NCBI GenBank assembly: GCA_963778375.1
Contig: CAVZTX010000001.1
Location: forward strand, 297,150-361,149
Source of the DNA: CAVZTX01 sp963778375
GTDB taxonomy: Bacteria; Chloroflexota; Ktedonobacteria; Ktedonobacterales; Ktedonobacteraceae
Reading direction: 5' to 3'
Length of the DNA stretch: 64,000 nt
Positions 7,423-16,528 of this stretch are shown in pieces. The notes beneath the pieces were generated by a model. It saw only the letters and a program-made list of their open reading frames with translations, was not told where the DNA came from and ran no database searches. The stretch's first letter is position 1; each line of letters opens with the position of its first letter. The position numbers and the translations under genes were made by a program.

Positions 7423-9540
7423 ATGATCTCTTTTTTACATTCGATATTCACCCGGCGTATATTGCTAATAGCCGCACCCTTGGCCATATCCCTGTTGCTT
7501 TTCTTTCCCAGCGTAGCGAGTGCCCATGCTATCTTGCTGCGATCCGACCCCCCGGCGGATGCGGTATTAAGGAATGGGCCACCTTCGCAGGTGCGTATGT
7601 GGTTCAGCGAAAACTTAAATCCGGCCTTCAGTACTGCGCAAGTTGTAAATGCAAGTCGGCAGCGTGTTGACAATCGGGATGCACATGTTTCCCCAAGTAA
7701 TTCACTTGAAATGGATGTGAGCCTCCAGCCAAACCTACCTGCTGGGGTCTATATTGTTGTCTGGCGTACCGACTCTGCCAATGATGGACATATCCTGCTC
7801 GGCTCATTTATCTTCAGCGTTGCACGCCCCGATGGCAGTGTGCCAACATTGAGTCCGGGAGCAAATCCCGGAGCCGGTCTCCTCGGTGGCAATCTCAATA
7901 GCGCGAGTGCGGGCCAGCTTGATGGGCCAACGTTTTTCAACTTCATTATGATTACGCTGGTTGAACTTGGAGCGGTCTTCTGGGTAGGTGCGCAGCTATG
8001 GATGACGTTTGTGCTTGCCCCTTCAAGTGAAGATCATGGAGAACTGCTCGAGGCAAACTCGCGCATGAAACACCGTTTTGAGCGGCTTTTTTCGCTCCCT
8101 ACTCTGATCGTGCTGTTTCTGGCGAATGTCGGTGTGATAGTGGGGCAGGCGATCATCCTTACCGGCGGTCAGATAGGCTCCGCCCTTGCCCCCTCTTTGC
8201 TCGTACAACTTGCCACCTCCGGGCGCTTCGGCACATTCTGGACGATGCGCGAGATCGTCATCATAGTAGCCCTGATTCTAGCGCTCTATGCGCTGCTGGC
8301 TCATTTCAGATCGCGTCTCGTCGCCACAATTCTTCCCTGGGTGAATCTTGTGCTTGGTCTCGCGCTCTTCATTGCGATTACTATGTCCGGCCACGCATCA
8401 GCCGTGAATACAAACATTGTTGTCTTTTCTATCGTGTTAGATTGGCTACATCTGCTTGCGGCAGCACTCTGGGTCGGTGGCATGATGTTCATTGCCACGA
8501 CCTATCTCCCTGTACTTCGTAAGTACCCAATGGTGGAACGCACACGCTCGTTGGTCACTGTTCTCTCCTACTATTCACCCTGGGCATTGGCAGGAGTGTT
8601 CATCATGGCAGTGACCGGCCCATTCAATGCAGACTTCCATCTGACCGCGTGGAACCAGTTTTTTACCACCGCCTATGGACGAACCCTCACTGTCAAGATT
8701 TTGCTTGTAGGTGGTTTGCTCCTCACCAGTGCGTACCATGTTGGCCTGCTTCGACCGCGCTTGAAAAAAGAATATAAAAAATATAGCTATGTTGCAGGGC
8801 GTTTGCAGGCTGGCGAGAGCACAATAGCGATGCCACACCCAGACCCATCGGTCGTAGGCGCACAGGTGCAAATGGGCGAGTCGGATGGAGATGAGAGTCG
8901 TTCCTATAAAGTTCCTACAGAGCTTCCGCATCAGGCAACAACTACGGAGCCGGATCGCACAACCAAACCTGCGCAGCGCACCAATGTCATCCTGAGTGAA
9001 AGCGAAGGATCTGCTCTTGCTCAGCAGGTGAAACGACGCGAGAGTCGGCTGGGCAAGGGTACGCAGCATCTTATGCAGGTCCTACGCTGGGAGCCACTCC
9101 TGGGCGTTGGCGTACTGATCTGCGTTGGCTTGCTCAATGTCTTTGGAGGCACCATTCCGGCTACCGGTGCTACGCAATCCCAACAACCAGCAACAACAAC
9201 ACAATCAAAACCTTTTGACGCTACCGTGAAGACCAGTGACAATACGTTTTTGGTGACATTGGATGTCAATCCAAATCGTTTTGGCACCAACGTCTTCACA
9301 GTGACCGTGGTCGATAGCAAAACGAACAAAGTGACGACCAATGTGGGAGTCGCGTTGTACACCACGATGCTGGATATGGATATGGGCACCCAGAACGTCA
9401 ATTTACTGCCCGACGGCAAAGGACATTTCAGTGCTAGCGGTGACCTGGCTATGGCAGGCAATTGGCAGATCCGAATTCAGATACGTACAACCGATAATAC
9501 CCTGCACGAAGCGTCCATCAAACTGGTTACTCCGTTTTAG
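7423..9540 (+). CDS. CopC-CopD-YtkA fusion protein, putative copper transporter
   Basis: 705 residues from the first ATG, 7423. A signal peptide ends SVASA, leaving HAILLRSDPP as mature N-terminus; an N-terminal His is a copper ligand in CopC. The CopC domain (about 37-135) ends NDGHILLGSFIFSV and keeps the DGH motif that the separate CopC at 4119 lacks. A CopD-type membrane domain follows (about 170-460, roughly eight helices, with SGHAS and conserved His residues in DWLHLLAAALWVGGM). A charged cytoplasmic linker contains NVILSESEGS, the translation of a dispersed repeat. After another helix (LLGVGVLICVGLLNVFGG) comes a YtkA-like domain (about 600-705) with MLDMDMG. YcnJ-type proteins import copper. 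The three-part fusion argues for a direct Cu relay. Confidence 0.88.
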   Translation: MISFLHSIFTRRILLIAAPLAISLLLFFPSVASAHAILLRSDPPADAVLRNGPPSQVRMWFSENLNPAFSTAQVVNASRQRVDNRDAHVSPSNSLEMDVSLQPNLPAGVYIVVWRTDSANDGHILLGSFIFSVARPDGSVPTLSPGANPGAGLLGGNLNSASAGQLDGPTFFNFIMITLVELGAVFWVGAQLWMTFVLAPSSEDHGELLEANSRMKHRFERLFSLPTLIVLFLANVGVIVGQAIILTGGQIGSALAPSLLVQLATSGRFGTFWTMREIVIIVALILALYALLAHFRSRLVATILPWVNLVLGLALFIAITMSGHASAVNTNIVVFSIVLDWLHLLAAALWVGGMMFIATTYLPVLRKYPMVERTRSLVTVLSYYSPWALAGVFIMAVTGPFNADFHLTAWNQFFTTAYGRTLTVKILLVGGLLLTSAYHVGLLRPRLKKEYKKYSYVAGRLQAGESTIAMPHPDPSVVGAQVQMGESDGDESRSYKVPTELPHQATTTEPDRTTKPAQRTNVILSESEGSALAQQVKRRESRLGKGTQHLMQVLRWEPLLGVGVLICVGLLNVFGGTIPATGATQSQQPATTTQSKPFDATVKTSDNTFLVTLDVNPNRFGTNVFTVTVVDSKTNKVTTNVGVALYTTMLDMDMGTQNVNLLPDGKGHFSASGDLAMAGNWQIRIQIRTTDNTLHEASIKLVTPF
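8986..9012. repeat. Dispersed element inside the CopC-CopD gene
   Basis: GTCATCCTGAGTGAAAGCGA leading into AGGATCT matches the intergenic copies at 1207 and 9603. It lies in frame in the linker between the CopD membrane domain and the C-terminal domain and encodes VILSESEGS. The reading frame is intact, so the insertion has been tolerated. Confidence 0.75.
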
Positions 9541-9558
9541 GAGGACACCAAAGGTAAT

Positions 9559-9684
9559 GTCATCCTTCGCTAGGTTGAATGGCATTCTGAGCCAAGGGCA
9601 ATGTCATCCTGAGCGATAGCGAAGGATCTGTGTTCGCCCGGCGGGAGATTCTTCGTTAGGGCAGGCACAAGGCACTGCCCCTAC
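9559..9684. repeat. Cluster of palindromic dispersed elements
   Basis: The 246-bp gap between the CopC-CopD gene and the BNR lipoprotein gene is mostly repeats: a degenerate GTCATCCTTCGCT copy at 9559, a full GTCATCCTGAGCG..GCGAAGGATCT copy at 9603-9629, and GGGCAGGCACAAGGCACTGC plus CCCTAC at 9659-9684. The last also occurs at 13836 and 21705. No gene is visible here. Confidence 0.75.
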
Positions 9685-9786
9685 AGGATGACAATCAGCC
9701 AGTCCCTGGGTACTTGACGGTCAACGTCACATAATCTATGCTACGCAAGGATATGTAGGATACTCACAAAGGAACGATAGATTGGT

Positions 9787-10881
9787 ATGTTCAGTTACAA
9801 AACCCAAATCAAAAGATGTATTACAAAAGCCCGATTGATCGCGCCCTTCATCCTGATCGCGCTTGTGCTTGTTGCATGTAGTGGAAATGACACGAACCCA
9901 TCGCAGGCACAACCAACGTCGGTACCTGTGAACGGCTTTGGAATTGCGAGCAATCACGTTCATTCCTTACTTGCCTTTCCCCCACATGTGTTGGTCTTGG
10001 CGACGCATTATGGCATCTTCCGTTCAGAAGATTCGGGGGCAAGTTGGAAAGAGACTGCGGCCGGTCCCGATCAATTGATGGAAGGGCTGATGGCATATTC
10101 GCTCACAGCCAGTCCTCTCGATTCACAGCGGTTATATGTGTTGACACAGCCAGCATTGGGCCATCCCAAAGGCATTCTCGGTCTGTATACCAGTGCAGAC
10201 CAGGGACGCACCTGGAAACTCTCAATTACCACCGCAAGTATTACTTCCGGCATGATCTTTACCGCAGCGGCAGGAAATGATAACCCGAACGAAGTGTATA
10301 TCTACCTTCCTGATTTAGGCGCACTTGGGCTACGTATCAGTTTAGATAACGGACAGCACTTTTCCAGTACAGGTACGTTGCCATTTAGTAACATTTTTGG
10401 TATCCGACCCATTCCTGGTGCACCCGGGCACCTGCTTGTCTATGGAAGCGATGGCATGGCATACAGCATAAACGGTGGGAATTCCTGGCGGGTCTTCAAG
10501 GATATCACCGGAGCTGTTACCGGGGTGACAACCCCCGGACCTCACAGTCCCATTTACGCTTCTGGTGATGCAGGCATCTACGCCTCGCTCGATGGAGGCG
10601 CATCCTTCAAGTTGGTATACTCGCAGGCTTCCTATCTTTCGCTGACTGCCTCGCCGCTCAACCCGCAAATTCTGTATGGAGAAACCGCGGTTGCAGTGTA
10701 CCGCAGCGAGGATGGGGGCAAGACGTGGAGTGCGTTGCCGCACATTACTGGCACCCTTTCAAATCTTGCAGCCGATCCAATGAATGTCTCGAAGGTCTAT
10801 CTTTCGCTCTCCTACCCAACCGAGCTGTATGATTTTGGCCAGAACGGCAACGTCTGGACCTCGCTGACACCCAAGTCATAA
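9787..10881 (+). CDS. BNR-repeat beta-propeller lipoprotein (F510_1955-like)
   Basis: 364 residues. A basic N-terminus and hydrophobic stretch end in the lipobox LVAC (Cys about residue 31), so it should be a lipid-anchored surface protein. Several Asp-box repeats follow: FRSEDSGASW, YTSADQGRTW, ISLDNGQHF, YSINGGNSW, ASLDGGASF and YRSEDGGKTW, a propeller of six or more blades. The first blade has SNHVHSLL and LATHYGIFRS. The HxH plus THYG pattern is shared with the frameshifted paralogue at 2839. I recall it from proteins labelled F510_1955 family glycosylhydrolase, often near copper genes; no enzymatic activity can be claimed. The next gene starts 9 bp downstream. Confidence 0.82.
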   Translation: MFSYKTQIKRCITKARLIAPFILIALVLVACSGNDTNPSQAQPTSVPVNGFGIASNHVHSLLAFPPHVLVLATHYGIFRSEDSGASWKETAAGPDQLMEGLMAYSLTASPLDSQRLYVLTQPALGHPKGILGLYTSADQGRTWKLSITTASITSGMIFTAAAGNDNPNEVYIYLPDLGALGLRISLDNGQHFSSTGTLPFSNIFGIRPIPGAPGHLLVYGSDGMAYSINGGNSWRVFKDITGAVTGVTTPGPHSPIYASGDAGIYASLDGGASFKLVYSQASYLSLTASPLNPQILYGETAVAVYRSEDGGKTWSALPHITGTLSNLAADPMNVSKVYLSLSYPTELYDFGQNGNVWTSLTPKS

Positions 10882-10890
10882 ACGGAAAAG

Positions 10891-12147
10891 ATGTATGACA
10901 TGATGAAGATAGCAACAAGGATTGCCAAGAAAGTAATGGAACCTGATCCTCACAAGCGACCGTGGTTGGTAGGGGCACCCCTTGTGGGTGCCTTATATGG
11001 GGGTATTCTACTTGCGCTCACTTTCCTATTCCTGTTCCTCCCTTTGCCTGCCTATGCGGATGGCGGTGCACCTAATCTAGCCTATGTGGCGGGGACATCT
11101 GGAGGTATTAGCGTGATCGATATCGCGCAGCAGAAGGTGACGAGCAAGATTTCCGCGAGCGGAGATCCTCATACGATTTACCTTAGCCTGGATGGGCGTT
11201 TTCTGTATGTTACAGAGCCGACACTGGGCCGTGTGACGATGTACGCGGCCAAAACGGGAGCCGCCATTTGTTCCGCGAATGTTCCTGGTCAGCCGTCGCT
11301 GTTGACCTTTGATGCGGGAGCGAACATACTGTATGCAGCGGGCAATGGTGCTGCCAGTATTAGTGCGATTGATCCTACGACCTGCGCCATCAAGAAGACG
11401 ATAAAGACGACAGGCCCGGTGTTTGGTCTGGCAATTGCGGTCGTCGGCAGCGGCATTTCAGGTGGCAATGGCAACCAACTCTGGGTGTCGGATACAGCGG
11501 GGTTGAGTGTCTATAGCAATGGAGCGCAGGTTGCCAGCATTCCCGTGCCAGGAGGCCCGCAGTATGTTACCATTCCACCGGGCACAACAGTGTACGTTAC
11601 GACGCAAAATGGCAGTGTCGATGCGGTCGATCTGAATACCCACAAGGTGACGACGCTGCTGACAGGTGGCGCATTTGGCCCGATGGATTATGACGCCATC
11701 ACCTACCAGGTCTATGTACCCGATAGGCAGAATAAGCGGGTTGATGTGCTCGCTCCGGTGAATCCAGGTGAGACCGCACCGCCACAAGAACCAATTCGCA
11801 CCATTGCTCTGGGTGTTGCACCCCAATCGGTTGCGATTACCAGCGATGGTCAGCTTGGTTTTATAGCGCTGTCCGGAGGTAATGTTGCGATACTCGATAT
11901 CCCCGGAAAGCAGCTCTTCAATACGGTGTTTGTGGGTGGAAACCCACAATTTATCATTACGGGTCTCTATCCTCCTCTGATCGGTACAACCCCCCAGCAG
12001 GCATCGTTCTGGGGAACGGTCATTAACATTGTAGCGTATGCGCTGGTAATTGCTGTCCTGATTGTCCCTTTGTTACTCTTAAGAAGGCGTACACGTGCCA
12101 GTGTCCTTAAGAAGGACGCTAAGGAAACGATTGAACACGTCCCGTAA
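10891..12147 (+). CDS. YVTN-type beta-propeller membrane protein
   Basis: 418 residues. An N-terminal signal or anchor (about 30-55) ends PLPAYADGG. YVTN/NHL-like repeats follow: LAYVAGTSGGISVIDIAQQK, DGRFLYVTEPTLGRVTMY, ILYAAGNGAASISAIDPTTC, then PQYVTIPPGTTVYVTTQNGS. A C-terminal helix (about 380-402, VAYALVIAVLIVPLLLL) and a basic tail anchor it, with the propeller outside. A short palindrome (10969-10992) lies inside the signal region and encodes VGAPLVGAL, so part of the export signal is repeat-derived. It closes the copper-type gene run; the role is unknown. Confidence 0.8.
   Translation: MYDMMKIATRIAKKVMEPDPHKRPWLVGAPLVGALYGGILLALTFLFLFLPLPAYADGGAPNLAYVAGTSGGISVIDIAQQKVTSKISASGDPHTIYLSLDGRFLYVTEPTLGRVTMYAAKTGAAICSANVPGQPSLLTFDAGANILYAAGNGAASISAIDPTTCAIKKTIKTTGPVFGLAIAVVGSGISGGNGNQLWVSDTAGLSVYSNGAQVASIPVPGGPQYVTIPPGTTVYVTTQNGSVDAVDLNTHKVTTLLTGGAFGPMDYDAITYQVYVPDRQNKRVDVLAPVNPGETAPPQEPIRTIALGVAPQSVAITSDGQLGFIALSGGNVAILDIPGKQLFNTVFVGGNPQFIITGLYPPLIGTTPQQASFWGTVINIVAYALVIAVLIVPLLLLRRRTRASVLKKDAKETIEHVP
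10969..10992. repeat. Palindromic element inside the YVTN signal region
   Basis: GTAGGGGCACCCCTTGTGGG continuing into TGCC. It is the same type as the intergenic GGGCA..TTGTGCC elements. It is read in frame as VGAPLVGAL just before the membrane segment of the YVTN protein. Confidence 0.65.
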
Positions 12148-12324
12148 TAGGCACTTATGGGCATTGACCAGATCTCTGGTCTCATCTCGTAAGATAAGTA
12201 TTTGAAAAGAGCCAGACACCTTCCAAAAAGGCCAGCTTGGCTCTTGTATATTACGCCCTTTGCAATCTAAACTAAAGCTATGGCAAACTGTTAGCACTTT
12301 CAAAGCTGAAAGGGATAAGAAGCA

Positions 12325-13428
12325 ATGACCACTAGCAAGGGCTTCATCTTCGATTTCATGGAACAATATGACTACGAAAACATCTTCCTGTGTCAGGAGA
12401 AAAGCCTCGGACTCAAAGCCATCATCGCTATTCACGATACAACCCTTGGACCCGGCGCTGGCGGTATTCGCATGTGGACGTATGAAACAGAAGCGGATGC
12501 CATTAAGGATGCCCTTCGTCTGGCCCGTGGCATGACATATAAGTGGGCGGCAGCCGGTGCGAATATGGGTGGCGGAAAGTGTGTGGTAATCGGTGATCCT
12601 CGGCGCGAGAAGACCGAAGGCTTGCTGCGTGCATTGGGGCGCTTCATGCACCGCCTGGGCGGACTCTTCCTATCAGGTCCCGACGTAGGCACCAATATGC
12701 GCGATATGGAGATTCTCCGTATGGAGACTCCTTATGTTGTGTTTACGCCTGAGTCCTGGGGTGGCCCTGGAGATCCTTCGCCATTCACGGCTTTTGGCGT
12801 TGTTCAGGCTATGCGGGCGTGTCTCAAGGAGGTGTATGGTAGTCCCGACTTGCAAGGCCGTTCGGTAGCGGTGCAGGGGGTAGGAGAGGTAGGGGAGCAT
12901 GCTGTGAGGCTGTTGGTGGAGGCCGGTGCTCGTGTGACGATTGCCGATATTGCTCGTGAGAAGGTTGAGCATCTGGCAACTCAGTATAACGTAAAGGCGG
13001 TACACCCCGAAGAAATTCACGCACTCAATGTTGATGTCTACTGTCCCTGCGCCCTTGGAGCGGTCATCAATGATACAACATTGTCAGAGCTTCGCTGCAA
13101 AGTCATCTGTGGCTCAGCCAACAACCAGTTGGCCGAGGACCGTCATGGCGATCTACTTGCTCGTCGGGATATATTGTATAGCCCGGACTACATTGCCAAC
13201 GCTGGCGGTGCGATAGTCGGTGCGGATAGCCTGTATCCAGGCGGCTTCAATCGCGAACGTGCACGGGAGAGCGTTTCACGCATTTATGAAACAATGGAGA
13301 AAGTGATTGCTCTCTCCAAGGAACAAAGTATCCCGACCTATCGAGCTGCCGATCTGCTAGCTGAGCAGCGTATCGCGATGGCTCGCCAGGTGAAACGCCT
13401 CGCTACGAAGGGAGATGTGATCGTTTAA
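12325..13428 (+). CDS. Leucine/valine/phenylalanine-type amino acid dehydrogenase
   Basis: 367 residues, the normal length for the leucine dehydrogenase branch of the Glu/Leu/Phe/Val dehydrogenases. The catalytic domain has DTTLGPGAGGIRMW, the lysine motif MTYKWAAAGANMGGGK, and SGPDVGTN with the catalytic Asp. The NAD-binding domain has VAVQGVGEVG (GxGxxG type, here VQGVGEVG). The C-terminus carries SPDYIANAGGAIVGAD. The enzyme interconverts branched-chain amino acids and 2-oxo acids with NAD(H). AAGGGATAAG precedes the ATG. It stands alone; its stop codon overlaps that of the convergent membrane protein gene. Leu versus Phe specificity cannot be decided by eye. Confidence 0.9.
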   Translation: MTTSKGFIFDFMEQYDYENIFLCQEKSLGLKAIIAIHDTTLGPGAGGIRMWTYETEADAIKDALRLARGMTYKWAAAGANMGGGKCVVIGDPRREKTEGLLRALGRFMHRLGGLFLSGPDVGTNMRDMEILRMETPYVVFTPESWGGPGDPSPFTAFGVVQAMRACLKEVYGSPDLQGRSVAVQGVGEVGEHAVRLLVEAGARVTIADIAREKVEHLATQYNVKAVHPEEIHALNVDVYCPCALGAVINDTTLSELRCKVICGSANNQLAEDRHGDLLARRDILYSPDYIANAGGAIVGADSLYPGGFNRERARESVSRIYETMEKVIALSKEQSIPTYRAADLLAEQRIAMARQVKRLATKGDVIV

Positions 13429-13823
13429 TTCATCCACTCACCGGGTGTATTGCTACGCACGCGCACACCGCCATCTCGCTCCTTGAGGGCTTTGGCATCT
13501 TTTGCCATGCGTTCGCGCCACTGGGTGATGGAGGTGTGATGCCAGTAGGCGGCCGGGAAAAGGCCAATGCCTATGGCCAGAGCTGCACCGATTTCAGCAC
13601 GATTGAAGCTGAGGCCTGGCGGTAAGGGGTAGGGGACAGAGGTGAGTAGGCCGAGGTGCAGGATGAGCACGAAGACGAAGACCGCTAGTTCAACCAGACC
13701 AACGGCGAGATAGGATACAAGCTCACCGGTCTGCCGTTTGCGAAAGATATAGGCAAAGGCGGCGTTCAATAGACAGAGGAAGCCTGTGATCCACAGGCTT
13801 ACAGAAATGAGTATGGTTGTCAA
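13425..13823 (-). CDS. Small membrane protein of unknown function
   Basis: 132 residues if a TTG at 13823 is the start. GGGAG lies 6 nt upstream of that TTG, and the next upstream frame runs through a palindromic repeat (13836-13861). Three hydrophobic helices are visible (about 3-27, 38-64 and 79-98), followed by a charged C-terminal tail of about 35 residues (ITQWRERMAKDAKALKERDG). I recognise no family. It overlaps the dehydrogenase stop codon tail-to-tail by 4 bp. Confidence 0.6.
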   Translation of the reverse strand: MTTILISVSLWITGFLCLLNAAFAYIFRKRQTGELVSYLAVGLVELAVFVFVLILHLGLLTSVPYPLPPGLSFNRAEIGAALAIGIGLFPAAYWHHTSITQWRERMAKDAKALKERDGGVRVRSNTPGEWMN

Positions 13824-13835
13824 GCGCGTCTCCCT

Positions 13836-13861
13836 GGGCAGGCACAAGGCACTGCCCCTAC
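13836..13861. repeat. Palindromic dispersed element
   Basis: GGGCAGGCACAAGGCACTGC followed by CCCTAC, identical to the copy at 9659-9684. It lies between two minus-strand genes and ends 1 bp before the stop codon region of the pseudokinase gene. Confidence 0.75.
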
Positions 13862-13862
13862 A

Positions 13863-16229
13863 TTAACTATGGGTCAGCCGTAGATCTGAAAAGGCAACCT
13901 CGGTGCCTTTCAGATTGACCAGCATGCCAACTTCACCGGAACTACACAGCGAACCGCTGCAGGCATTATCCTGAACATTGGCAATCTGCTTTCCATTTAC
14001 TATCAACGTAAAGCTTTTGCCATTTACGACGATTTTGAAGGTGTTGATACTGTGAGGTCCCTGCCCCTGGTGAAATTCCTTACCGAATGGATGATGCCAG
14101 AGTTTTGTCCAGGGGCCGCTTTTGGAGGCGGTACTATTGTCGTACTTCCAGAACTGGTACTCGCCATTTTTGGTATTGAGGACCTCAAAGCTATAGAATG
14201 TGGTGATGATCTTGCCATTCTTGTTTTGCGTATTTGCGCGAATGATCAGACCAAACTCATTATTGATGGATGTGTCATTTCCCTTGATTTCCTCCATCGT
14301 TAATGAGTAAGCAAAGGGGCCTTGTAAGGTTTCATCCCGCAGGATGGCAGGTGCACCCTCATTAGGATTATTGTCAGTGATGTGATATGCGCCGCCCGTG
14401 AAGACATAGAGCATCGAGCCAGTTGTTGCGATAGGCCAGTTATGAATATTCTGGCTTAATGGGTCTAACAGAATGACGTTTGCATTGGCTGCTTCCTCTT
14501 TACGTGCGGTAGCAGTGGCCTGCAGATTCGGGGTGACTGTCGGCACGCTTTGTTTGCTTGTTTGAGGAGAGTGCGCATTGAGCAGCAAGAAGAGGCTTGA
14601 GCCAAAGATGATCAGCATTACCATCAGAGCCAGCGTGAGAACACGCTTGCCTTTCTTGCGACCACTGTGTGCCGATGTAGAGGTGGAATGCATTGCGCCT
14701 GTTGCTGCCTCACTGTTGGGCGATGGCGTTGGAGGAAATACCGGTAGTAAGCCTGTGATATAGAGGCCGGGTTGTCCCGCGACAGGCACCTGGACGATTT
14801 TTGCAGGCCCGGTCAATTTCAGCGTACCAGTGTTTCCCTCTCCTATCATTGCTGCTGACTGCGGCCTTGATTGTCCCCCAGACGCGACTGTAGTAGAGGC
14901 GAAGCCCTGTTGCAGCGATGGATTGGTGCCAGGTTGAAGATTTGATAGGGTCAGCATACCAGTTGTGCTGGTGGCGGGCATTGGCGAAAGCGGGTCGTAC
15001 CCTGGCGATGTAGCGGTTGGTTGAGCTTCAGTACCTGTTGGAGCTGGTTCTGCAGGTGCTGGAGGCGAAGTATTGGCATCCGCTTCACTCCCATTGATAG
15101 ATGCTTCGCTGATGACCTTTACTTGAGCTGATGGAGCAGGTATCACGGTTTCCTGAACAGGGCCCGCTGGCTTGAGGGGCGTGAACGTATTGATACGTAC
15201 TCTGCTTTGCGAGGCTTCGGTTTCTACTGCATCCATAGATGCAGCCTGGTTTATCTTTACAATCGGCTCAGGGCGTGTTTGTTCACTCTCGTCTCCATCT
15301 TCGTCATATGCTTCCTGTGCTGTAATCCTGGGCGATGTGAGTCGAAGCCCTGAGTGCAACGAAGGGGAAGGATCTCTCGTGATGGAGAGGGATCCTTCGC
15401 TGTCGCTTACAGCCTGGCCTGAAAGAAACGAAGGGATGTCAGCGGAATGGTTTGTAGGAACTCTTTCCGGTCGCTGGACAGAATTGAAAGGTTCTTCTTC
15501 TGGAAAGGACTCACTTTCAACATATGGGTAGTCATCCAATTGTACGTTTGCGGCTATTAGGGCTACACGGAAAGCAGTTGCGAGGTCTTGCGCACGAACA
15601 TAACGATCGGCGGGCCGTTTTGCTAACGCACGCAACATGACTTGCTCTGCGACAATGGGTAGATCGGGTCGTAGTTTGCGTGGAGAAGGTGGCGGCATCC
15701 GTAGATGCATAAACGCTATTTGCTGCGGCGTCTCAGCCTGAAATGGCACTTCTCCTGTGACCATCTGGTAGAGTACTACACCCAACGAGTAGAGGTCTGC
15801 ACGACCATCAACAGTCCTCTCCATACCATCAATGTTGCTGACTTGCCTCATCTGCGGTGAGAGTATATCTCCTGTCAGTATCTGCTCTGGTGCCATATAC
15901 AAGAGTGCCGTTACTCTGGTATTTTCGTAAGAGAGCCACCGAGCCTCCCGCTTGTGAGTACGAGTATCCCTGCGATTGCTTCCTGTTCGTAGATCTGGAA
16001 GCACTACCTGGCCCTCAGTTGTGAGCAAAATACTGGATGGCTTGATACTTCGATGAATAAAGCCCTGTTCGTGGGCAATATCTATCGCTTCAGCTAATTG
16101 ATCCAGGTAATCCACCACCGTCGAAAACGCGAGGCGTTTTTGTTGTGCCAGCAGATCGCTGAGTGTTCTCCCACTTACAACCAATGATACACGAGCGTTT
16201 AGAGACTGTACAGATTCCGTCATGCGCAT
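13863..16229 (-). CDS. Kinase-like (pseudokinase) protein with LamG-like ectodomain
   Basis: 788 residues from the ATG at 16229, chosen for GGGGGA just upstream; the frame is open to 16445 and would add hydrophobic segments. Only the kinase C-lobe is present: SGRTLSDLLAQQ aligns with the region after the hinge of the paralogue at 16529, so the glycine loop and catalytic Lys are absent. HRD is replaced (FIHRSIKPSSILL, Asp to Ser) and DFG is replaced (LPDLRTGS). APE (YMAPEQIL) and DGRADLYSLGVVLYQMVTG remain. A disordered Pro/Thr/Ser-rich region, one helix (about 595-617) and an outer concanavalin/LamG-like domain (about 640-788) follow. It is probably catalytically dead and may regulate its neighbour. 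A repeat at 15367-15398 lies in the disordered region. Confidence 0.8.
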   Translation of the reverse strand: MRMTESVQSLNARVSLVVSGRTLSDLLAQQKRLAFSTVVDYLDQLAEAIDIAHEQGFIHRSIKPSSILLTTEGQVVLPDLRTGSNRRDTRTHKREARWLSYENTRVTALLYMAPEQILTGDILSPQMRQVSNIDGMERTVDGRADLYSLGVVLYQMVTGEVPFQAETPQQIAFMHLRMPPPSPRKLRPDLPIVAEQVMLRALAKRPADRYVRAQDLATAFRVALIAANVQLDDYPYVESESFPEEEPFNSVQRPERVPTNHSADIPSFLSGQAVSDSEGSLSITRDPSPSLHSGLRLTSPRITAQEAYDEDGDESEQTRPEPIVKINQAASMDAVETEASQSRVRINTFTPLKPAGPVQETVIPAPSAQVKVISEASINGSEADANTSPPAPAEPAPTGTEAQPTATSPGYDPLSPMPATSTTGMLTLSNLQPGTNPSLQQGFASTTVASGGQSRPQSAAMIGEGNTGTLKLTGPAKIVQVPVAGQPGLYITGLLPVFPPTPSPNSEAATGAMHSTSTSAHSGRKKGKRVLTLALMVMLIIFGSSLFLLLNAHSPQTSKQSVPTVTPNLQATATARKEEAANANVILLDPLSQNIHNWPIATTGSMLYVFTGGAYHITDNNPNEGAPAILRDETLQGPFAYSLTMEEIKGNDTSINNEFGLIIRANTQNKNGKIITTFYSFEVLNTKNGEYQFWKYDNSTASKSGPWTKLWHHPFGKEFHQGQGPHSINTFKIVVNGKSFTLIVNGKQIANVQDNACSGSLCSSGEVGMLVNLKGTEVAFSDLRLTHS
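15367..15398. repeat. Inverted repeat element inside the pseudokinase gene
   Basis: Arms GAAGGATC (15367-15374) and GATCCTTC (15391-15398) are related to the GCGAAGGATCT intergenic elements. In the protein this segment reads SDSEGSLSITRDPSPS within the disordered linker, so the insertion sits where it does least harm. Confidence 0.55.
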
Positions 16230-16481
16230 TTTTCCCCCATAAAGATGCAAAGATTGAAAGGCAGTTGGCGTTCCGCAAAATACCCCCCAGTTGTTACATC
16301 GTACCCACAACCGTCTGGTTATGACAACGGAATAGCTTGAAAGTACGCTGACAGATGTGACCAAAGTAATAGCTAGCAGGTGAAGATAAGGCATGACAAA
16401 TGCATAGTCAGTTGAAGCCAGAACGACTGCAAGGGTCGCCCCCACTATACACGAAAGTCGAACAACAGACCACTGTATAGT

Positions 16482-16505
16482 AGGGACAACCGCAAGGGTT
16501 GTCCT
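16482..16505. repeat. Palindromic element between the two kinase genes
   Basis: AGGGACAACC-GCAA-GGGTTGTCCT: ten-base arms with one mismatch near the loop. It lies between the stop codon of the upstream kinase (16529) and the pseudokinase region, so it may end the kinase transcript. Confidence 0.6.
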
Positions 16506-16528
16506 GGATTGTACGCGTGCTCTACCGT

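Noticed and set aside
12290..12320. TTAGCACTT resembling half a CIRCE before the leucine-type dehydrogenase
   Set aside because: The second half after nine bases (AAAGGGATA) does not match GAGTGCTAA, and the gene is not a heat-shock gene.
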